A program made the position numbers and the translations under genes. The notes below the pieces were generated by a model. It made no database searches, was not told the origin of the DNA, and saw only the letters and a list, made by a program, of their open reading frames with translations. A stretch of DNA of 64,000 bases from Falsiroseomonas oleicola (GTDB taxonomy: Bacteria; Pseudomonadota; Alphaproteobacteria; Acetobacterales; Acetobacteraceae), in NCBI RefSeq assembly GCF_019029495.1, contig NZ_JAERQM010000008.1, positions 1 to 64,000 on the forward strand. The letters are read 5' to 3'. Numbering within the stretch: the stretch's first letter is position 1; each line of letters begins with the position of its first letter. Shown here piece after piece: positions 51,456-60,847 of this stretch.

Positions 51456-52028
51456 ATGATGAAGACGCCCCTGATGCCGAAGGCCACCGCCGTGTGGCTG
51501 ATCGAGAAGACGTCGCTCTCCTTCGAGCAGATTGCCGATTTCGTCGGGATGCACCCGCTGGAAGTCCAGGCGATCGCGGATGGCGAGGTGGCGCAAGGCA
51601 TTGTCGGCTACGACCCGATCGCCAATGACCAGTTGAAGCGGGAGGAAATCATCCGCTGCGAGGCCAATCCGGCGGCGCGGCTGGTGCTGACCGAATCCTC
51701 CACCCCGCTGCCGAAGCAGCGCAGCAAGGGCGCGCGCTACATCCCGGTGGCGAAGCGGACGGAGCGGCCGGATGCGATCGCCTGGCTGCTGCGCAACTAC
51801 CCGCAGCTGTCGGACCCGCAGATCGTGAAGCTGCTGGCGACCACCAAGGAAACCATCGCCAAGGTGCGGGACAAGACCCACCCGAACACGGCCAATATCA
51901 AGCCGCGGGACCCGGTGACGCTGGGCCTCTGCACCCAGACGGCGTTGAATGAGGCGGTGGGGACGGCGAATGATCGCCATGGCGGGCCGGTGCCGCCGCC
52001 GCAGCCGCTGGACGACGCGGCCGCCTGA
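51456..52028 (+). CDS. trcR: TrcR/DUF1013 cell-cycle transcriptional regulator
   Basis: 190 aa. Conserved core: MPKATAVWLIEKTSLSFEQIADFVGMHPLEVQAIADGE, then ARYIPVAKRTERPDAIAWL, NYPQLSDPQIVKLLATTKETI. DUF1013 proteins of alphaproteobacteria associate with RNA polymerase and are named TrcR. Ends in a Pro-rich tail. Divergent from DUF1192. A perfect 10-bp hairpin lies 10 bp after the stop. Confidence 0.9.
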   Translation: MMKTPLMPKATAVWLIEKTSLSFEQIADFVGMHPLEVQAIADGEVAQGIVGYDPIANDQLKREEIIRCEANPAARLVLTESSTPLPKQRSKGARYIPVAKRTERPDAIAWLLRNYPQLSDPQIVKLLATTKETIAKVRDKTHPNTANIKPRDPVTLGLCTQTALNEAVGTANDRHGGPVPPPQPLDDAAA

Positions 52029-52037
52029 GACGCGAAT

Positions 52038-52060
52038 GGGCGAGGGTCGAACCCTCGCCC
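52038..52060. terminator. hairpin between convergent trcR and DUF465 gene
   Basis: 10-bp perfect stem around CGA (52038-52047/52051-52060). No T tract on either side, but it lies exactly between two convergent stops, so it probably ends both transcripts. Confidence 0.55.
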
Positions 52061-52069
52061 GCACACCAC

Positions 52070-52240
52070 TCAGTGGCGCGTCTTGAGCTTCTCCATTTCC
52101 TCCTTGAGGCGCAGTTTTTCGCGCTTCAGGCGCATCAGCGCCAGGTCATCGGGGCGGGGTCGGCCGCCTTCCTCAGCGATTCGCGTCTCGAGTGTCGCGT
52201 GCCGCGCCTCCAGGGAGCGGATACGTGCAGCCTCGGCCAT
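52070..52240 (-). CDS. DUF465/YdcH family protein
   Basis: 56 aa helical hairpin: RIRSLEARHATLETRIAEE, then MRLKREKLRLKEEMEKLK, as in YdcH proteins. GGAAG lies 8 nt before ATG 52240. Divergent from a second DUF465 gene about 200 bp away. Function unknown. Confidence 0.85.
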   Translation of the reverse strand: MAEAARIRSLEARHATLETRIAEEGGRPRPDDLALMRLKREKLRLKEEMEKLKTRH

Positions 52241-52444
52241 GCGCAATCTTCCTTGTCCGTTGCCTTGCGGGGCAGCGGCGGCACGATCCACGCCAGAGGC
52301 GGTCGCCGCAGGGATAGATCAGGCGGCATAACCAGCCCCGGGCGCGCAACCGTCCCTTCTGCGCCCGCGAATGACATGTTATGCGGATGGCTGGCGCTTT
52401 CCAGCGCCAAGTTTGAGACACCCAACTGAAACATTTGGGGGCCC

Positions 52445-52645
52445 ATGCAGGCCGATCGCGATAGCCTCCTCCGCCGCCTGCACGAATTGCGCAGCGAGCA
52501 CCGCGACCTCGACACCGTCATCGCCCGGCTGGATGAGGCCGGGACCGACGCCTTGCAGCTCCAGCGGCTGAAAAAGCGCAAGCTGAAGCTGAAGGACGAG
52601 ATCGCCTGGCTGGAAAGCCAGCTCGTCCCCGACATCATCGCCTGA
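52445..52645 (+). CDS. DUF465/YdcH family protein
   Basis: 66 aa: [22 protein letters not shown], then [20 protein letters not shown], the family core. Divergent paralog of the preceding small gene; a TGGCGCT-TTCC-AGCGCCA hairpin (52392-52409) lies in the gap. purE starts 17 bp after its stop, so it may be cotranscribed with purEK. Confidence 0.85.
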   Translation: MQADRDSLLRRLHELRSEHRDLDTVIARLDEAGTDALQLQRLKKRKLKLKDEIAWLESQLVPDIIA

Positions 52646-52662
52646 CCAGCCCGAGGGCCTGC

Positions 52663-53160
52663 ATGACCGAAGCCACCGCCCCCACGCCCCGCGTGGGCGT
52701 CATCATGGGCAGCACCTCGGATTGGGAAACCATGCGCCATGCGGCGGATGTGCTGACACGCCTCGATGTGCCGCATGAAACCCGCGTGGTGTCCGCCCAC
52801 CGCACGCCGACCCGCATGTATGACTATGCCCAGGCCGCGGCCGGGCGCGGGTTGAAGGTGCTGATCGCCGGCGCCGGCGGGGCCGCGGCGCTGCCGGGCA
52901 TGGTCGCCTCCCTCACCGCGCTGCCGGTGCTGGGCGTGCCGGTGGAAAGCCATGCGCTGAAGGGCATGGACAGCCTGATGTCCATCGTCCAGATGCCCGG
53001 CGGCATCCCGGTGGGGACACTCGCCATCGGCAAGGCCGGCGCCATCAATGCCGGGCTTCTGGCCGCCGCCATCCTGGCGCTGGAGGATCCGGCCCTGGCC
53101 GCGCGGCTGGCCGCCTTCCGCCAGGCCCAGACGGATGCGGTGGCGGAGTCCCCCGTATGA
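52663..53160 (+). CDS. purE: N5-carboxyaminoimidazole ribonucleotide mutase
   Basis: 165 aa class I PurE, moving the carboxylate from N5 to C4 of the imidazole ring in purine synthesis. Motifs: [39 protein letters not shown] and [17 protein letters not shown]. The ATGA overlap with purK shows translational coupling. Confidence 0.97.
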   Translation: MTEATAPTPRVGVIMGSTSDWETMRHAADVLTRLDVPHETRVVSAHRTPTRMYDYAQAAAGRGLKVLIAGAGGAAALPGMVASLTALPVLGVPVESHALKGMDSLMSIVQMPGGIPVGTLAIGKAGAINAGLLAAAILALEDPALAARLAAFRQAQTDAVAESPV

Positions 53161-54278
53161 GCGAGGCGCTGCCCCCCGGATCGACCATCGGCATCCTCGG
53201 CGGCGGCCAGCTTGGCCGCATGTCGGCGTTGGCCGCGGCAGCGCTGGGTTATCGCTGCCACATCTTCGCGCCGGAGGATGACAGCCCGGGGATGCAGGTG
53301 GCCGCCGCCCGCACCGTCGCGGCCTATACCGACGCGGCCGCGCTGGCGGGCTTCGCCGCCGCCGTCGACGTGGTGACCTTCGAATTCGAGAATGTGCCGG
53401 CGGCGACGCTGGACGCCCTGGCCCCCCTGGTGCCCTGCCGCCCCGGCGTCGCCGCGCTGCGCATCGGCCAGGACCGCATCGCCGAGAAGACTTTTTTGGA
53501 AAAGGCCGGCATTCCGGTCGGACCCTGGCGGGCCGTGCACAGCCTGTCGGAGCTGGAGGGTGCCATCGCCGAGCTGGGGCTGCCGGCGGTGCTGAAGACC
53601 ACGCGCATGGGCTATGACGGCCGTGGCCAGGCGGTGCTGCGCCGGCCGGAGGATGCGGCGGAAGCCTTCGGCCGCCTCGCCCCGCATCCGCTGATCCTGG
53701 AAGCCTTCATCCCCTTCGCGAAGGAGGTCTCGGCCATCGCCGCGCGCGGGGTGGATGGCACCGTCGTGACCTTCGACGCGGTGGAGAATCGCCACGCCCA
53801 CCACATCCTGGACCTGACCTTCGCCCCGGCCCTGGTGCCCGGGCAGGTTGCCGCCCAGGCCCGCGCCCATGTCGCGGCGCTGGCCACGGCACTGGATCTG
53901 GTGGGCGTGCTGGCGCTGGAGATGTTCCTGCTGCCGGATGGCACCCTGCTGGCCAACGAGATGGCGCCCCGCCCCCATAACTCCGGCCATTGGACCATGG
54001 ATGCCTGCCGGCACGGCCAGTTCGAGCTGCATATCCGCGCGGTCGCCGGCCTGCCGCTGCCGGAGCCGGGTCGCCATGCCGATTCGGTCATGAAGAACCT
54101 GGTCGGGCCCGAGAGCTACAATGCCTGGCCGGCGCTGGCCGCCATGCCGGATGTCGCACTGCATCTCTATGGCAAGGCAGAAGCCCGGCCAGGCCGCAAA
54201 CTCGGCCATGCCACACGGCTTTTCGCGCTGGGAACCCTTGAAAAAACGGCCGATCCGGACCTGCTCGCGCCCCTGTGA
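53157..54278 (+). CDS. purK: N5-carboxyaminoimidazole ribonucleotide synthase
   Basis: 373 aa ATP-grasp enzyme that makes the PurE substrate from AIR, bicarbonate and [52 protein letters not shown], and [16 protein letters not shown] are diagnostic. Overlaps purE by 4 bp. Confidence 0.97.
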   Translation: MSEALPPGSTIGILGGGQLGRMSALAAAALGYRCHIFAPEDDSPGMQVAAARTVAAYTDAAALAGFAAAVDVVTFEFENVPAATLDALAPLVPCRPGVAALRIGQDRIAEKTFLEKAGIPVGPWRAVHSLSELEGAIAELGLPAVLKTTRMGYDGRGQAVLRRPEDAAEAFGRLAPHPLILEAFIPFAKEVSAIAARGVDGTVVTFDAVENRHAHHILDLTFAPALVPGQVAAQARAHVAALATALDLVGVLALEMFLLPDGTLLANEMAPRPHNSGHWTMDACRHGQFELHIRAVAGLPLPEPGRHADSVMKNLVGPESYNAWPALAAMPDVALHLYGKAEARPGRKLGHATRLFALGTLEKTADPDLLAPL

Positions 54279-54463
54279 CCAATTTGCCATGGTTAGCTGT
54301 GGCGCGATTGTCACACCGCGTGGATTGTGCCGAAACACACGCTGTTGGTGGCTGAAATCCGGTGTAGATAGCCTTTATGCACTTGGCGCGGCGGGGATGC
54401 GGTTCTCTGCGGCATACCCCCGAAGCGGACCAGTGCCGCGATATGTGTTTGAGGAGAATTTCT

Positions 54464-55555
54464 ATGAGCCTGAAGAAAGTCCTTCTGGCCGCGACGGTGC
54501 TGGCCCTGCCGGTTGCCGCCAACGCCCAGCCGATCAGCGGTCTCTATGTCGGCGCCGGCGCCGGCGTGAACCTGCGCCAGGAATCCGACATCAGCCTGTC
54601 GCGCAGCATGGCGAGCACCGTCGGCGCCCCGCTGACCGGCACCGCCGAGTTCAACTACGGCTATGTCGGCGTGATCAGCCTGGGCTACGGCTTCGGCAAC
54701 GGCGTCCGCGCCGAGATCGAGGGTTCCTACCGCAGCAATGACGTGGACGACGTGTCCGGCATGGGCGTGCCGCGCAACGGCCGCGCCACCGGCCGCGCCG
54801 TGACCTATGGTGTGATGGCGAATGCCCTGTATGACTTCGACCTCGGCCCGGGCAGCTTCCTGACGCCGTATGTCGGCGTTGGCGCCGGCTACCAGTGGGT
54901 GGACAACGACATCCGCGGCGGCGTGAACAGCGGCGCCACCGTGCGCGTCGATGGCACCGACGGCCAGTTCGCCTATCAGGCGATCGTCGGCGCTGCCTTC
55001 CCGATCGCGCAGGTGCCGGGCCTGGCCATCACCACCGAGTATCGCTTCATGGGCACGCTCGACAACGACGTCGACGCGCGCCGTGACAACTCCGGCCGCG
55101 GCACCGCCGAGCTGGACAACTACAACCACAGCCTGCTGATCGGCCTGCGCTACGCCTTCGGCGTGACGCCGCCGCCGCCGGTCGTGGCCCCGGCCGCCCC
55201 GGCCCCGGCCGCCGCCCCGGCCGTCGCCCGCACCTACCTGGTGTTCTTCGACTTCGACCGCGCCGACCTGACGGACCGTGCCCGCCAGATCATCGCGGAA
55301 GCCGCGACGAACAGCCAGCGCGTCGGCACGACCCGCATCGAGGTCTCCGGCCACGCCGACCGTTCCGGCACGCCGCAGTACAACCAGCGCCTGTCCGAGC
55401 GCCGCGCGGCGGCCGTTGCCGCCGAGCTGGAGCGCCGTGGCGTTCCGCGCGCCGCCATGGCCATCCAGGCCTTCGGCGAGAGCCGCCCGCTGGTCCCGAC
55501 CGCCGACGGCGTCCGCGAGCCGCAGAACCGCCGCGTCGAGATCGTCCTGCGCTGA
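54464..55555 (+). CDS. OmpA family outer membrane protein
   Basis: 363 aa. Signal peptide (KKVLLAATVLALPVAANAQ), an N-terminal beta-barrel (GLYVGAGAGVNLRQ, then aromatic/Gly alternating strands), a Pro/Ala hinge (TPPPPVVAPAAPAPAAAPA) and an OmpA peptidoglycan-binding domain (FFDFDRADLTDRARQII, VSGHADRSGTPQYNQRLSERR). GAGGAG lies 7-12 nt before the ATG. It anchors the outer membrane to the cell wall. A strong terminator follows. Confidence 0.95.
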   Translation: MSLKKVLLAATVLALPVAANAQPISGLYVGAGAGVNLRQESDISLSRSMASTVGAPLTGTAEFNYGYVGVISLGYGFGNGVRAEIEGSYRSNDVDDVSGMGVPRNGRATGRAVTYGVMANALYDFDLGPGSFLTPYVGVGAGYQWVDNDIRGGVNSGATVRVDGTDGQFAYQAIVGAAFPIAQVPGLAITTEYRFMGTLDNDVDARRDNSGRGTAELDNYNHSLLIGLRYAFGVTPPPPVVAPAAPAPAAAPAVARTYLVFFDFDRADLTDRARQIIAEAATNSQRVGTTRIEVSGHADRSGTPQYNQRLSERRAAAVAAELERRGVPRAAMAIQAFGESRPLVPTADGVREPQNRRVEIVLR

Positions 55556-55582
55556 TTGCAGGCTTCTCGCGAAGCGAAATGA

Positions 55583-55615
55583 GGGGGGCGCCGCAGGGCG
55601 CCCCCCTTTCTTTTT
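55583..55615 (+). terminator. intrinsic terminator after ompA-family gene
   Basis: 10-bp perfect stem around GCAG (55583-55592/55597-55606) followed by a T-rich stretch. Confidence 0.9.
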
Positions 55616-55641
55616 GGACTCAACCTTGGGACGTTGCGCCC

Positions 55642-56247
55642 ATGATCCTCATCGGCCGCAACCTCTCCCCCTTCGTCCGCCGCAGCGCGGCCTCCCTCAA
55701 CCTGCTCGGCCTGCCCTATACGCAGCGCCCGCTCAGCACCGTCGCGGATGCGGCGGCGATCCGCGCGCTCAACCCGCTCGGCCGGGTGCCGGCTTTGGTG
55801 CTGGAGGATGGGGAGGTGCTGGTGGACAGCGCCGCCATCCTGGACGCGCTGGACGAGATGGCACCGGACCGCGCCCTCGTGCCCCGCGAAGGACCCGCGC
55901 GCCGCACCGTGCTGCGGGCGCTGGCCCTCGCCGTGGGGGCGACCGAGAAGCTGGTCGCGGCCTATTACGAATCGCGCCGCCCCGCGGAATGGCTGTGGCC
56001 GGAGAACCAGGCGCGCCTCGCCAGCCAGGCACAGGCCGGCTTCGCGGCGCTGGACCGGCTGGCGGAATCCGGCGCCTGGCTTTGTGGGGAATCGCTGACC
56101 CAGGCCGATGTCACCGCCGTCGCCGGCTTCGATTTCGCCGCGACGGTCCTGCCGGGCGTGATCGAGGGTCGCTTCACGGCCTTGGCCGCGCTGCGGGACC
56201 GCGCCAATGCCATCCCCGCGATCGGGGATACACGCTGGCAAGGCTGA
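55642..56247 (+). CDS. glutathione S-transferase family protein
   Basis: 201 aa. The N-terminal thioredoxin-like fold (LIGRNLSPFVRRSAASLNLLGL, then NPLGRVPALVLEDGEVLVDSAAIL) is followed by a helical C-terminal domain (ESLTQADVTAVAGFDF). It is cytosolic. The SPFVRR motif has Ser rather than Cys in the active-site position. Substrate unknown. Gap of about 170 bp to the next gene has no recognised element. Confidence 0.9.
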   Translation: MILIGRNLSPFVRRSAASLNLLGLPYTQRPLSTVADAAAIRALNPLGRVPALVLEDGEVLVDSAAILDALDEMAPDRALVPREGPARRTVLRALALAVGATEKLVAAYYESRRPAEWLWPENQARLASQAQAGFAALDRLAESGAWLCGESLTQADVTAVAGFDFAATVLPGVIEGRFTALAALRDRANAIPAIGDTRWQG

Positions 56248-56419
56248 CGCCGCATTTCCAGGCAGTTTTTGCGTCACTTGCCTCATGCGGGTCAAAGACC
56301 GGGCAGACGCCCGTATTTCAGGCAAAATCCATGTTGCGGTGCAGCATTTTCAGGGTTAGGAAACGCAGAGGGAGTTAGCGTCCGAAACGGCCATCGCGGC
56401 TGCGAAGGAGCGCTTGCAC

Positions 56420-57172
56420 ATGCGGATCGGATCCACCACTCGGCGCGGCTTCATCGGCGGCGCCCTCGCGGCCCCCTTGATCCTTCGCCCCGCCCCTGCC
56501 AGGGCCATGGAACCCGTCGATATCGAGCTGGTGCTCGCCGTCGATGTCAGCCGGTCGGTGGATGAGCAGGAACAGGAACTGCAATTCAAGGGCTATGCCG
56601 CCGCCTTTCGCGATCCGCGCCTGATCGAGGGCATCGCCGGTGGCCCGCTCGGCCAGATCGCCGTCACCCTCTTCACTTGGTCCGACTGGCATATCCAGGA
56701 ATTGCTGGTGCCCTGGACCCGGGTGGATGGCGCCGCCACCGCCGAGGGCCTGGCCCAGGCGCTGGACGCGGCGCCGCGCCGCACCTGGCTCTACACCTCC
56801 ATCTCCGGTGCCATCGACTATGCATCCGGCCTGTTCGGCCAGGGCTATGAGGGCACGCGCAAGGTGGTGGACATCTCCGGCGACGGCATCAGCAATTCCG
56901 GCCGGCCGGTGGCCGATGCGCGGGCGGAGGCGCTGGACAAGGGCATCGTGCTGAACGGCCTGGCGGTGCTCGACCGTTCGCCGCAGCCCTGGGCCGCCGG
57001 CATGCCCTCGCTCGACAACTACTACCGCGACGAGGTGATCGGCGGGCCGGGTGCCTTCCTGATGGTGGCGGAGGGCTTCGACGCCTTCGAGACGGCGGTG
57101 AAGCGCAAGATCATCCGCGAAATCGCCTCCGCCCCGCCGCCCGGCCCCCTGGTGGAACGCGCCTACGCCTGA
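56420..57172 (+). CDS. exported DUF1194/VWA-like protein
   Basis: 250 aa. Export signal TTRRGFIGGALAAPLIL, then a von Willebrand A-like fold with a MIDAS DVSRSVDEQEQELQ, ISGDGISNSG and VLNGLAVL. DUF1194 family, role unknown, periplasmic. AAGGAG lies 9 nt before ATG 56420. Convergent 3' overlap of 10 bp with the DUF3072 gene. Confidence 0.9.
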   Translation: MRIGSTTRRGFIGGALAAPLILRPAPARAMEPVDIELVLAVDVSRSVDEQEQELQFKGYAAAFRDPRLIEGIAGGPLGQIAVTLFTWSDWHIQELLVPWTRVDGAATAEGLAQALDAAPRRTWLYTSISGAIDYASGLFGQGYEGTRKVVDISGDGISNSGRPVADARAEALDKGIVLNGLAVLDRSPQPWAAGMPSLDNYYRDEVIGGPGAFLMVAEGFDAFETAVKRKIIREIASAPPPGPLVERAYA

Positions 57173-57417
57173 GCCTTGCCGCGTCCGGTCTTCGCCTGAA
57201 GCGCGTCGATGCGGATCGAGGCGGCGGCCTTGGACAAGGACGGGTCGAAGTCCTCCTTCGCCTCCTCGCTCAGGGTCTTGAGGTAGGAGGCCTGGGCGCC
57301 GGTCATCGGCTCATCCCCCGTGGTCCAATCCGTGGGGTCCTTGATGGTGTTGGAGCCCGGGTCGGCACTGGTCTTGGGGTTCTCGTCCTCAACGGGCGTC
57401 GTCTTACGGTCGGCCAT
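57163..57417 (-). CDS. DUF3072 family protein
   Basis: 84 aa hydrophilic protein: MTGAQASYLKTLSEEAKEDFDPSLSK, then AAASIRIDALQ, the DUF3072 core, with a Pro/Asp-rich N-terminus. Function unknown. It may respond to stress, judging by short hydrophilic families of this type, but nothing local shows it. Confidence 0.85.
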   Translation of the reverse strand: MADRKTTPVEDENPKTSADPGSNTIKDPTDWTTGDEPMTGAQASYLKTLSEEAKEDFDPSLSKAAASIRIDALQAKTGRGKAQA

Positions 57418-57470
57418 GGGGGATATGCTCCGGCTTGTGTTGCCAGAACGTTCATGCTGGCCGGATGGTT

Positions 57471-57881
57471 TCAGCCGAAGACCCGGGAGATCGCCGCCGC
57501 CGCGATCTCCCGGTCCTGGTCGCCGGTGCCGGAGCCGATGCCGATGCCGCCGACCACCTGGCCCTCCACGATGATCGGCAGGCCGCCCTTCAGGTTGGTC
57601 ATGCGGCCGTCGCTGGCGATGGCGAGCTTGATCTCCACCTCCGCATGCATGCTGCCGCTCGGCTTGCCCATGGCGGCGGCGGTCTCCGCCTTGCGGCGGG
57701 CGCTGTCGATGGACAGAACGCGGGCGCCGTCCATGCGCAGGAAGGCGAGCAGATTGCAGCCCTCATCCACCACCGCGATGCATTGCGGCACGCCCATGGC
57801 CGTGGAGGCCTCGGCGGCGGCCTGCACCAGGGCCAGCGCGGCTTCCTGGGTCAGCTTCAAGGCGGGGCGGGTCAGGGCCAT
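57471..57881 (-). CDS. GlcG/HbpS-like heme-binding family protein
   Basis: 136 aa. Core: CIAVVDEGCNLLAFLRMDGA, SARRKAETAAAMGKPS and GGLPIIVEGQVVGGIGIGSGTG, diagnostic of the GlcG/HbpS fold, often encoded with catabolic enzymes. Last gene of a five-gene operon; overlaps the DUF1445 gene by 10 bp. Role uncertain. Confidence 0.88.
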   Translation of the reverse strand: MALTRPALKLTQEAALALVQAAAEASTAMGVPQCIAVVDEGCNLLAFLRMDGARVLSIDSARRKAETAAAMGKPSGSMHAEVEIKLAIASDGRMTNLKGGLPIIVEGQVVGGIGIGSGTGDQDREIAAAAISRVFG

Positions 57882-58645
57882 GCGGGCATCTCCTCGGGCA
57901 GGTCAGTCACCAGCATGCAGCCGGGCGCATGGGTCGCGAAGTGGGGAAGGCCGGCGGCTTCCAGCGCCGCGAGGGCGGTGAGGCCGCAGCCCCAATAGAC
58001 AAGGATCTCGCCGGCTTCTGGCGGAATCGGCTCGCCCCAGTCGGGGCGGTTCAGGTCGGCGACGCCCAGCGCGGCGGGGTCGCCCTGATGCAGCGGTGCG
58101 CCGTGGCTGCGCGGCAATCGGGCGGTGATGGCGACGACGCGCGGCACATCGTCGGCGGCGAAAGGCCGGGCGGAGACGACCAGCGGTCCCGCGAAGCCGC
58201 CCGCCGGGTTGGCCATGCGGTTGCTGCGGAACAGCGGGCCTTGCAGGCCCAGCTCCACATGGCGCATCCGGATGCCCGCCGCCGCAAGTGCCGCCTCCGC
58301 CCCGAACCAGCAGCCGATGGCGAGCGCCACCGAATCGGCATGCCAGTCGCCCAGCAGGTCGGCAGCGGCCGTGACCTTCCCGCCGCAATGCAGCAGATAG
58401 CCCGGCAGGTCGGTCCGCACATCCAGGTCCTCGCCCAGCGCCGGCAGGCGCGGATCACCCGGCGCGCCCACCGCCAGCAGCGGACAGGCCACCGGATTGG
58501 CCGCGCAGAACGCCGCAAAACCTTCGGCCTGTTCCGCCGGCAGCACCACCAGATTGGCCTGCACAAAACCCCGCGCCCGGCCGACGGTGCGCCCCACAAA
58601 GCCGGCCCGCGCCACCAGCCGCAGGTCGCGGCCCGTTTCAGACAT
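57872..58645 (-). CDS. DUF1445 putative hydro-lyase (D-glutamate cyclase-like)
   Basis: 257 aa. Family signs: GPLVVSARPFAADD, HGAPLHQGDPAALGVADLN, and VYWGCGLTALAAL with THAPGCMLVTD. Homologs include D-glutamate cyclase, which hydrates 5-oxo-proline-type rings, so a hydratase/cyclase on a cyclic amide would fit its hydantoinase neighbour. Start 58645 overlaps the SDR stop by 8 bp. Confidence 0.85.
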   Translation of the reverse strand: MSETGRDLRLVARAGFVGRTVGRARGFVQANLVVLPAEQAEGFAAFCAANPVACPLLAVGAPGDPRLPALGEDLDVRTDLPGYLLHCGGKVTAAADLLGDWHADSVALAIGCWFGAEAALAAAGIRMRHVELGLQGPLFRSNRMANPAGGFAGPLVVSARPFAADDVPRVVAITARLPRSHGAPLHQGDPAALGVADLNRPDWGEPIPPEAGEILVYWGCGLTALAALEAAGLPHFATHAPGCMLVTDLPEEMPAWP

Positions 58646-59414
58646 GACGCACGAAGCCGCCATCGACGCGAAGCACGGCGCCGGTGACGTAGCTGGCGCG
58701 CGCGGAGCAGGCGAAGGCGGCCATGGCGGCGATCTCCTCCGGCTCGGCGTAGCGGCCCATCGGGATCTGCGCCCAGGAGCGCTGGCGGATCACCTCGGCC
58801 GGCACGCCTTCCCGCTCGGCGGCGGCGGCATCCGTCAGGTGGACGCGGTCGGTGCCGACGCGGCCGGGCATCAGGATGTTCACCGTGACGCCATCCTTCG
58901 CCACCTCGCCCGACAGGGTCTTGGACCAGGCGATGATCCCGGCGCGGATGGAATTGGAAATGCCCAACACCGGCAGCGGCTGCACCGCCCCGGTCGAGAC
59001 CACCGTCAGCACCCTGCCCCAGCCCGCCTGCCGCATCGCCGGCAGGAACAGGTCCGTCAGCCGGATGACGGAGAGCGCCATGCCCTGGAAGGCGTCCGTC
59101 CAATCCGTCACGGCGCGGCCGGAAGCACCGCCATAGGCCGGGCCGCCGGTGTTGTTCACCAGGATTTCGGGCGCCCCGAATTTCTGGCCGACGTCCTCGG
59201 CGAAGGCGTCGAGGCAGGCGGTGTCCATCAGGTCCAGCGGGAAGCCGTCCGCGCCCTCCCCCAGCGTCGCCACGGCGGCGTCCAGCGCCACCTTGTCCCG
59301 CGCCGCGATGGCCACCCGCGCGCCCTCCGCCGCCAGGGCCTGGGCGATGGCCAGCCCCATGCCGCGATTGCCGCCGAGCACCAGCGCCCGGCGCCCTCTC
59401 AGCCCGAGATCCAT
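58638..59414 (-). CDS. atypical SDR oxidoreductase
   Basis: 258 aa. Rossmann motif LVLGGNRGMGLAIA and NNTGG are present, and the active-site Ser lies in VVSTGAVQP. The usual YxxxK is replaced: the aligned segment reads SNSIRAGIIAWSK, without the catalytic Tyr. Related proteins with SNxxR exist, and may use a different mechanism. It overlaps the hydantoinase gene by 16 bp. Confidence 0.88.
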   Translation of the reverse strand: MDLGLRGRRALVLGGNRGMGLAIAQALAAEGARVAIAARDKVALDAAVATLGEGADGFPLDLMDTACLDAFAEDVGQKFGAPEILVNNTGGPAYGGASGRAVTDWTDAFQGMALSVIRLTDLFLPAMRQAGWGRVLTVVSTGAVQPLPVLGISNSIRAGIIAWSKTLSGEVAKDGVTVNILMPGRVGTDRVHLTDAAAAEREGVPAEVIRQRSWAQIPMGRYAEPEEIAAMAAFACSARASYVTGAVLRVDGGFVRHV

Positions 59415-60847
59415 GGCAGCCCCTCCGCGCGCGGCCCGAAGGCCGAGGATATGTCCTGTTCCAGGAAGCGCCCGCGCCCCGGTGCGGCCAGCAGCGCGCC
59501 GTCCCGCACCACCACCTCGCCGCGCGACATCACCAGTTCCGGCCAGCCGGTGACGATGCGGCCCTCATAGGGGGTGTAGTCCACCTCGTGATGCAGCAGG
59601 TCGTTGGTGATGGTCACGCGCTTCTCGGGGTCCCAGATGGCCAGGTCCGCATCCGCCCCCACCGCGATCCGCCCCTTGGCCGGCAGCCCGTAGAGCGCGG
59701 CATTGTTGGTGGCGGTCAGCGCGACGAAGCGCGGCAGGGAGAGACGGCCGGTGACCACGCCCTCGCTGAACAGCAGCGGCATGCGCGTGGCGAGGCCGGG
59801 GATGCCGTTCGCCACGCGCCGAAAAGGCGGGTTCGGCCCGGCATGCAGCTTGCCCTCCGCGTCGAAGCGGTAGGGCGCGTGGTCGCTGTTGAAGATGTCG
59901 AAGCTGCCATCCTCCAGCCCACGCCAGCAGGCGGCCTGGCTTTCCGTGTCGCGCGGCGGCGGGCTGCACATCACCTGGGCGCCGAGCATGTCCGGCTGGT
60001 CCAGGTCGGCCTCGGTCAGCAGCAGGTATTGCGGGCAGGTCTCGGCGAAGACCTTGAGGCCGCGGGCGCGGGCGCGGCGGATTTCCGCCAGCGGTTCGGC
60101 GCCGCTGACATGGACGATGACCAGCGGCGTATCCGCGACCTCGCCCAGGGTCAGCGCCCGATGCGTCGCCTCCCGCTCCACCGCCAAGGGGCGGGAGGTG
60201 GCGTGGTGTTTCGGGCGGGTGTCACCGGCGCGTTCCAGCCGGTCGGCGAGCCAGCCGATGATCTCGTGATTCTCCGCATGCACCAAGGTGATGGCGCGCT
60301 GGGCGCGGGAGACGTCGAGCACGTCGAGGATCTGGCGATCCGACAGGCGCATCGCCTCATAGGTCATGTAGACCTTCACGCTGCGATGGCCGCGCGCGAT
60401 CAGCCCCGGCAGTTCCTGGCCCAGCACCTCCGGCGTCGGGTCGCTGACGACGAGGTGGAAGGCATAATCGAGCAAGGCATTGCCCTGCGCCCGCCGGTGA
60501 TAGTCGGCGACGGCCGCGCGCAGCGAGGCGCCGCGATGCTGCACGGCGAAGGACATTGTGCAGGTGGTGCCGCCAAAGGCGGCGCTGCGGGTGCCGGACA
60601 GGAAGCCATCCGCCATGCGCGCCCCGGCCGAGGCCAGCCCCGGCGCCTGCGCCTGGTCGATATGCACATGCGCGTCGATGCCGCCCGGCAGCACCAGCCG
60701 CCCGGTGGCATCGATCACCTGATCCGCGCCGTGCAGCTTCTCAGCCAGCGCAGTGATGCGTCCGGCGGAAATGCCGATATCGGCCCGGAAGACGTCGGAG
60801 GCCGTGGCGACGGTGCCGCCACGGATGATGGTGTCGAAGCTGTTCAC
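59399..60847 (-). CDS. dihydropyrimidinase/hydantoinase-like amidohydrolase
   Basis: 482 aa TIM-barrel metallohydrolase: metal HxH at residues 60-62 (GGIDAHVHID), the carboxylated Lys in SVKVYMTYE, metal His in HAENH and VHVSG, metal Asp in NSDHAPY. Hydrolyses cyclic amides such as dihydropyrimidines or hydantoins. Starts with GTG at 60847, overlapping the receptor stop (GTGA). Second gene of the operon. Confidence 0.92.
   Translation of the reverse strand: MNSFDTIIRGGTVATASDVFRADIGISAGRITALAEKLHGADQVIDATGRLVLPGGIDAHVHIDQAQAPGLASAGARMADGFLSGTRSAAFGGTTCTMSFAVQHRGASLRAAVADYHRRAQGNALLDYAFHLVVSDPTPEVLGQELPGLIARGHRSVKVYMTYEAMRLSDRQILDVLDVSRAQRAITLVHAENHEIIGWLADRLERAGDTRPKHHATSRPLAVEREATHRALTLGEVADTPLVIVHVSGAEPLAEIRRARARGLKVFAETCPQYLLLTEADLDQPDMLGAQVMCSPPPRDTESQAACWRGLEDGSFDIFNSDHAPYRFDAEGKLHAGPNPPFRRVANGIPGLATRMPLLFSEGVVTGRLSLPRFVALTATNNAALYGLPAKGRIAVGADADLAIWDPEKRVTITNDLLHHEVDYTPYEGRIVTGWPELVMSRGEVVVRDGALLAAPGRGRFLEQDISSAFGPRAEGLPWISG

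Noticed and set aside
54279-54463. A riboswitch or clear sigma-70 promoter before the OmpA gene
   Set aside because: TAGATA near 54365 resembles a -10 box but no -35 box at 16-18 bp spacing is convincing; no riboswitch core seen.
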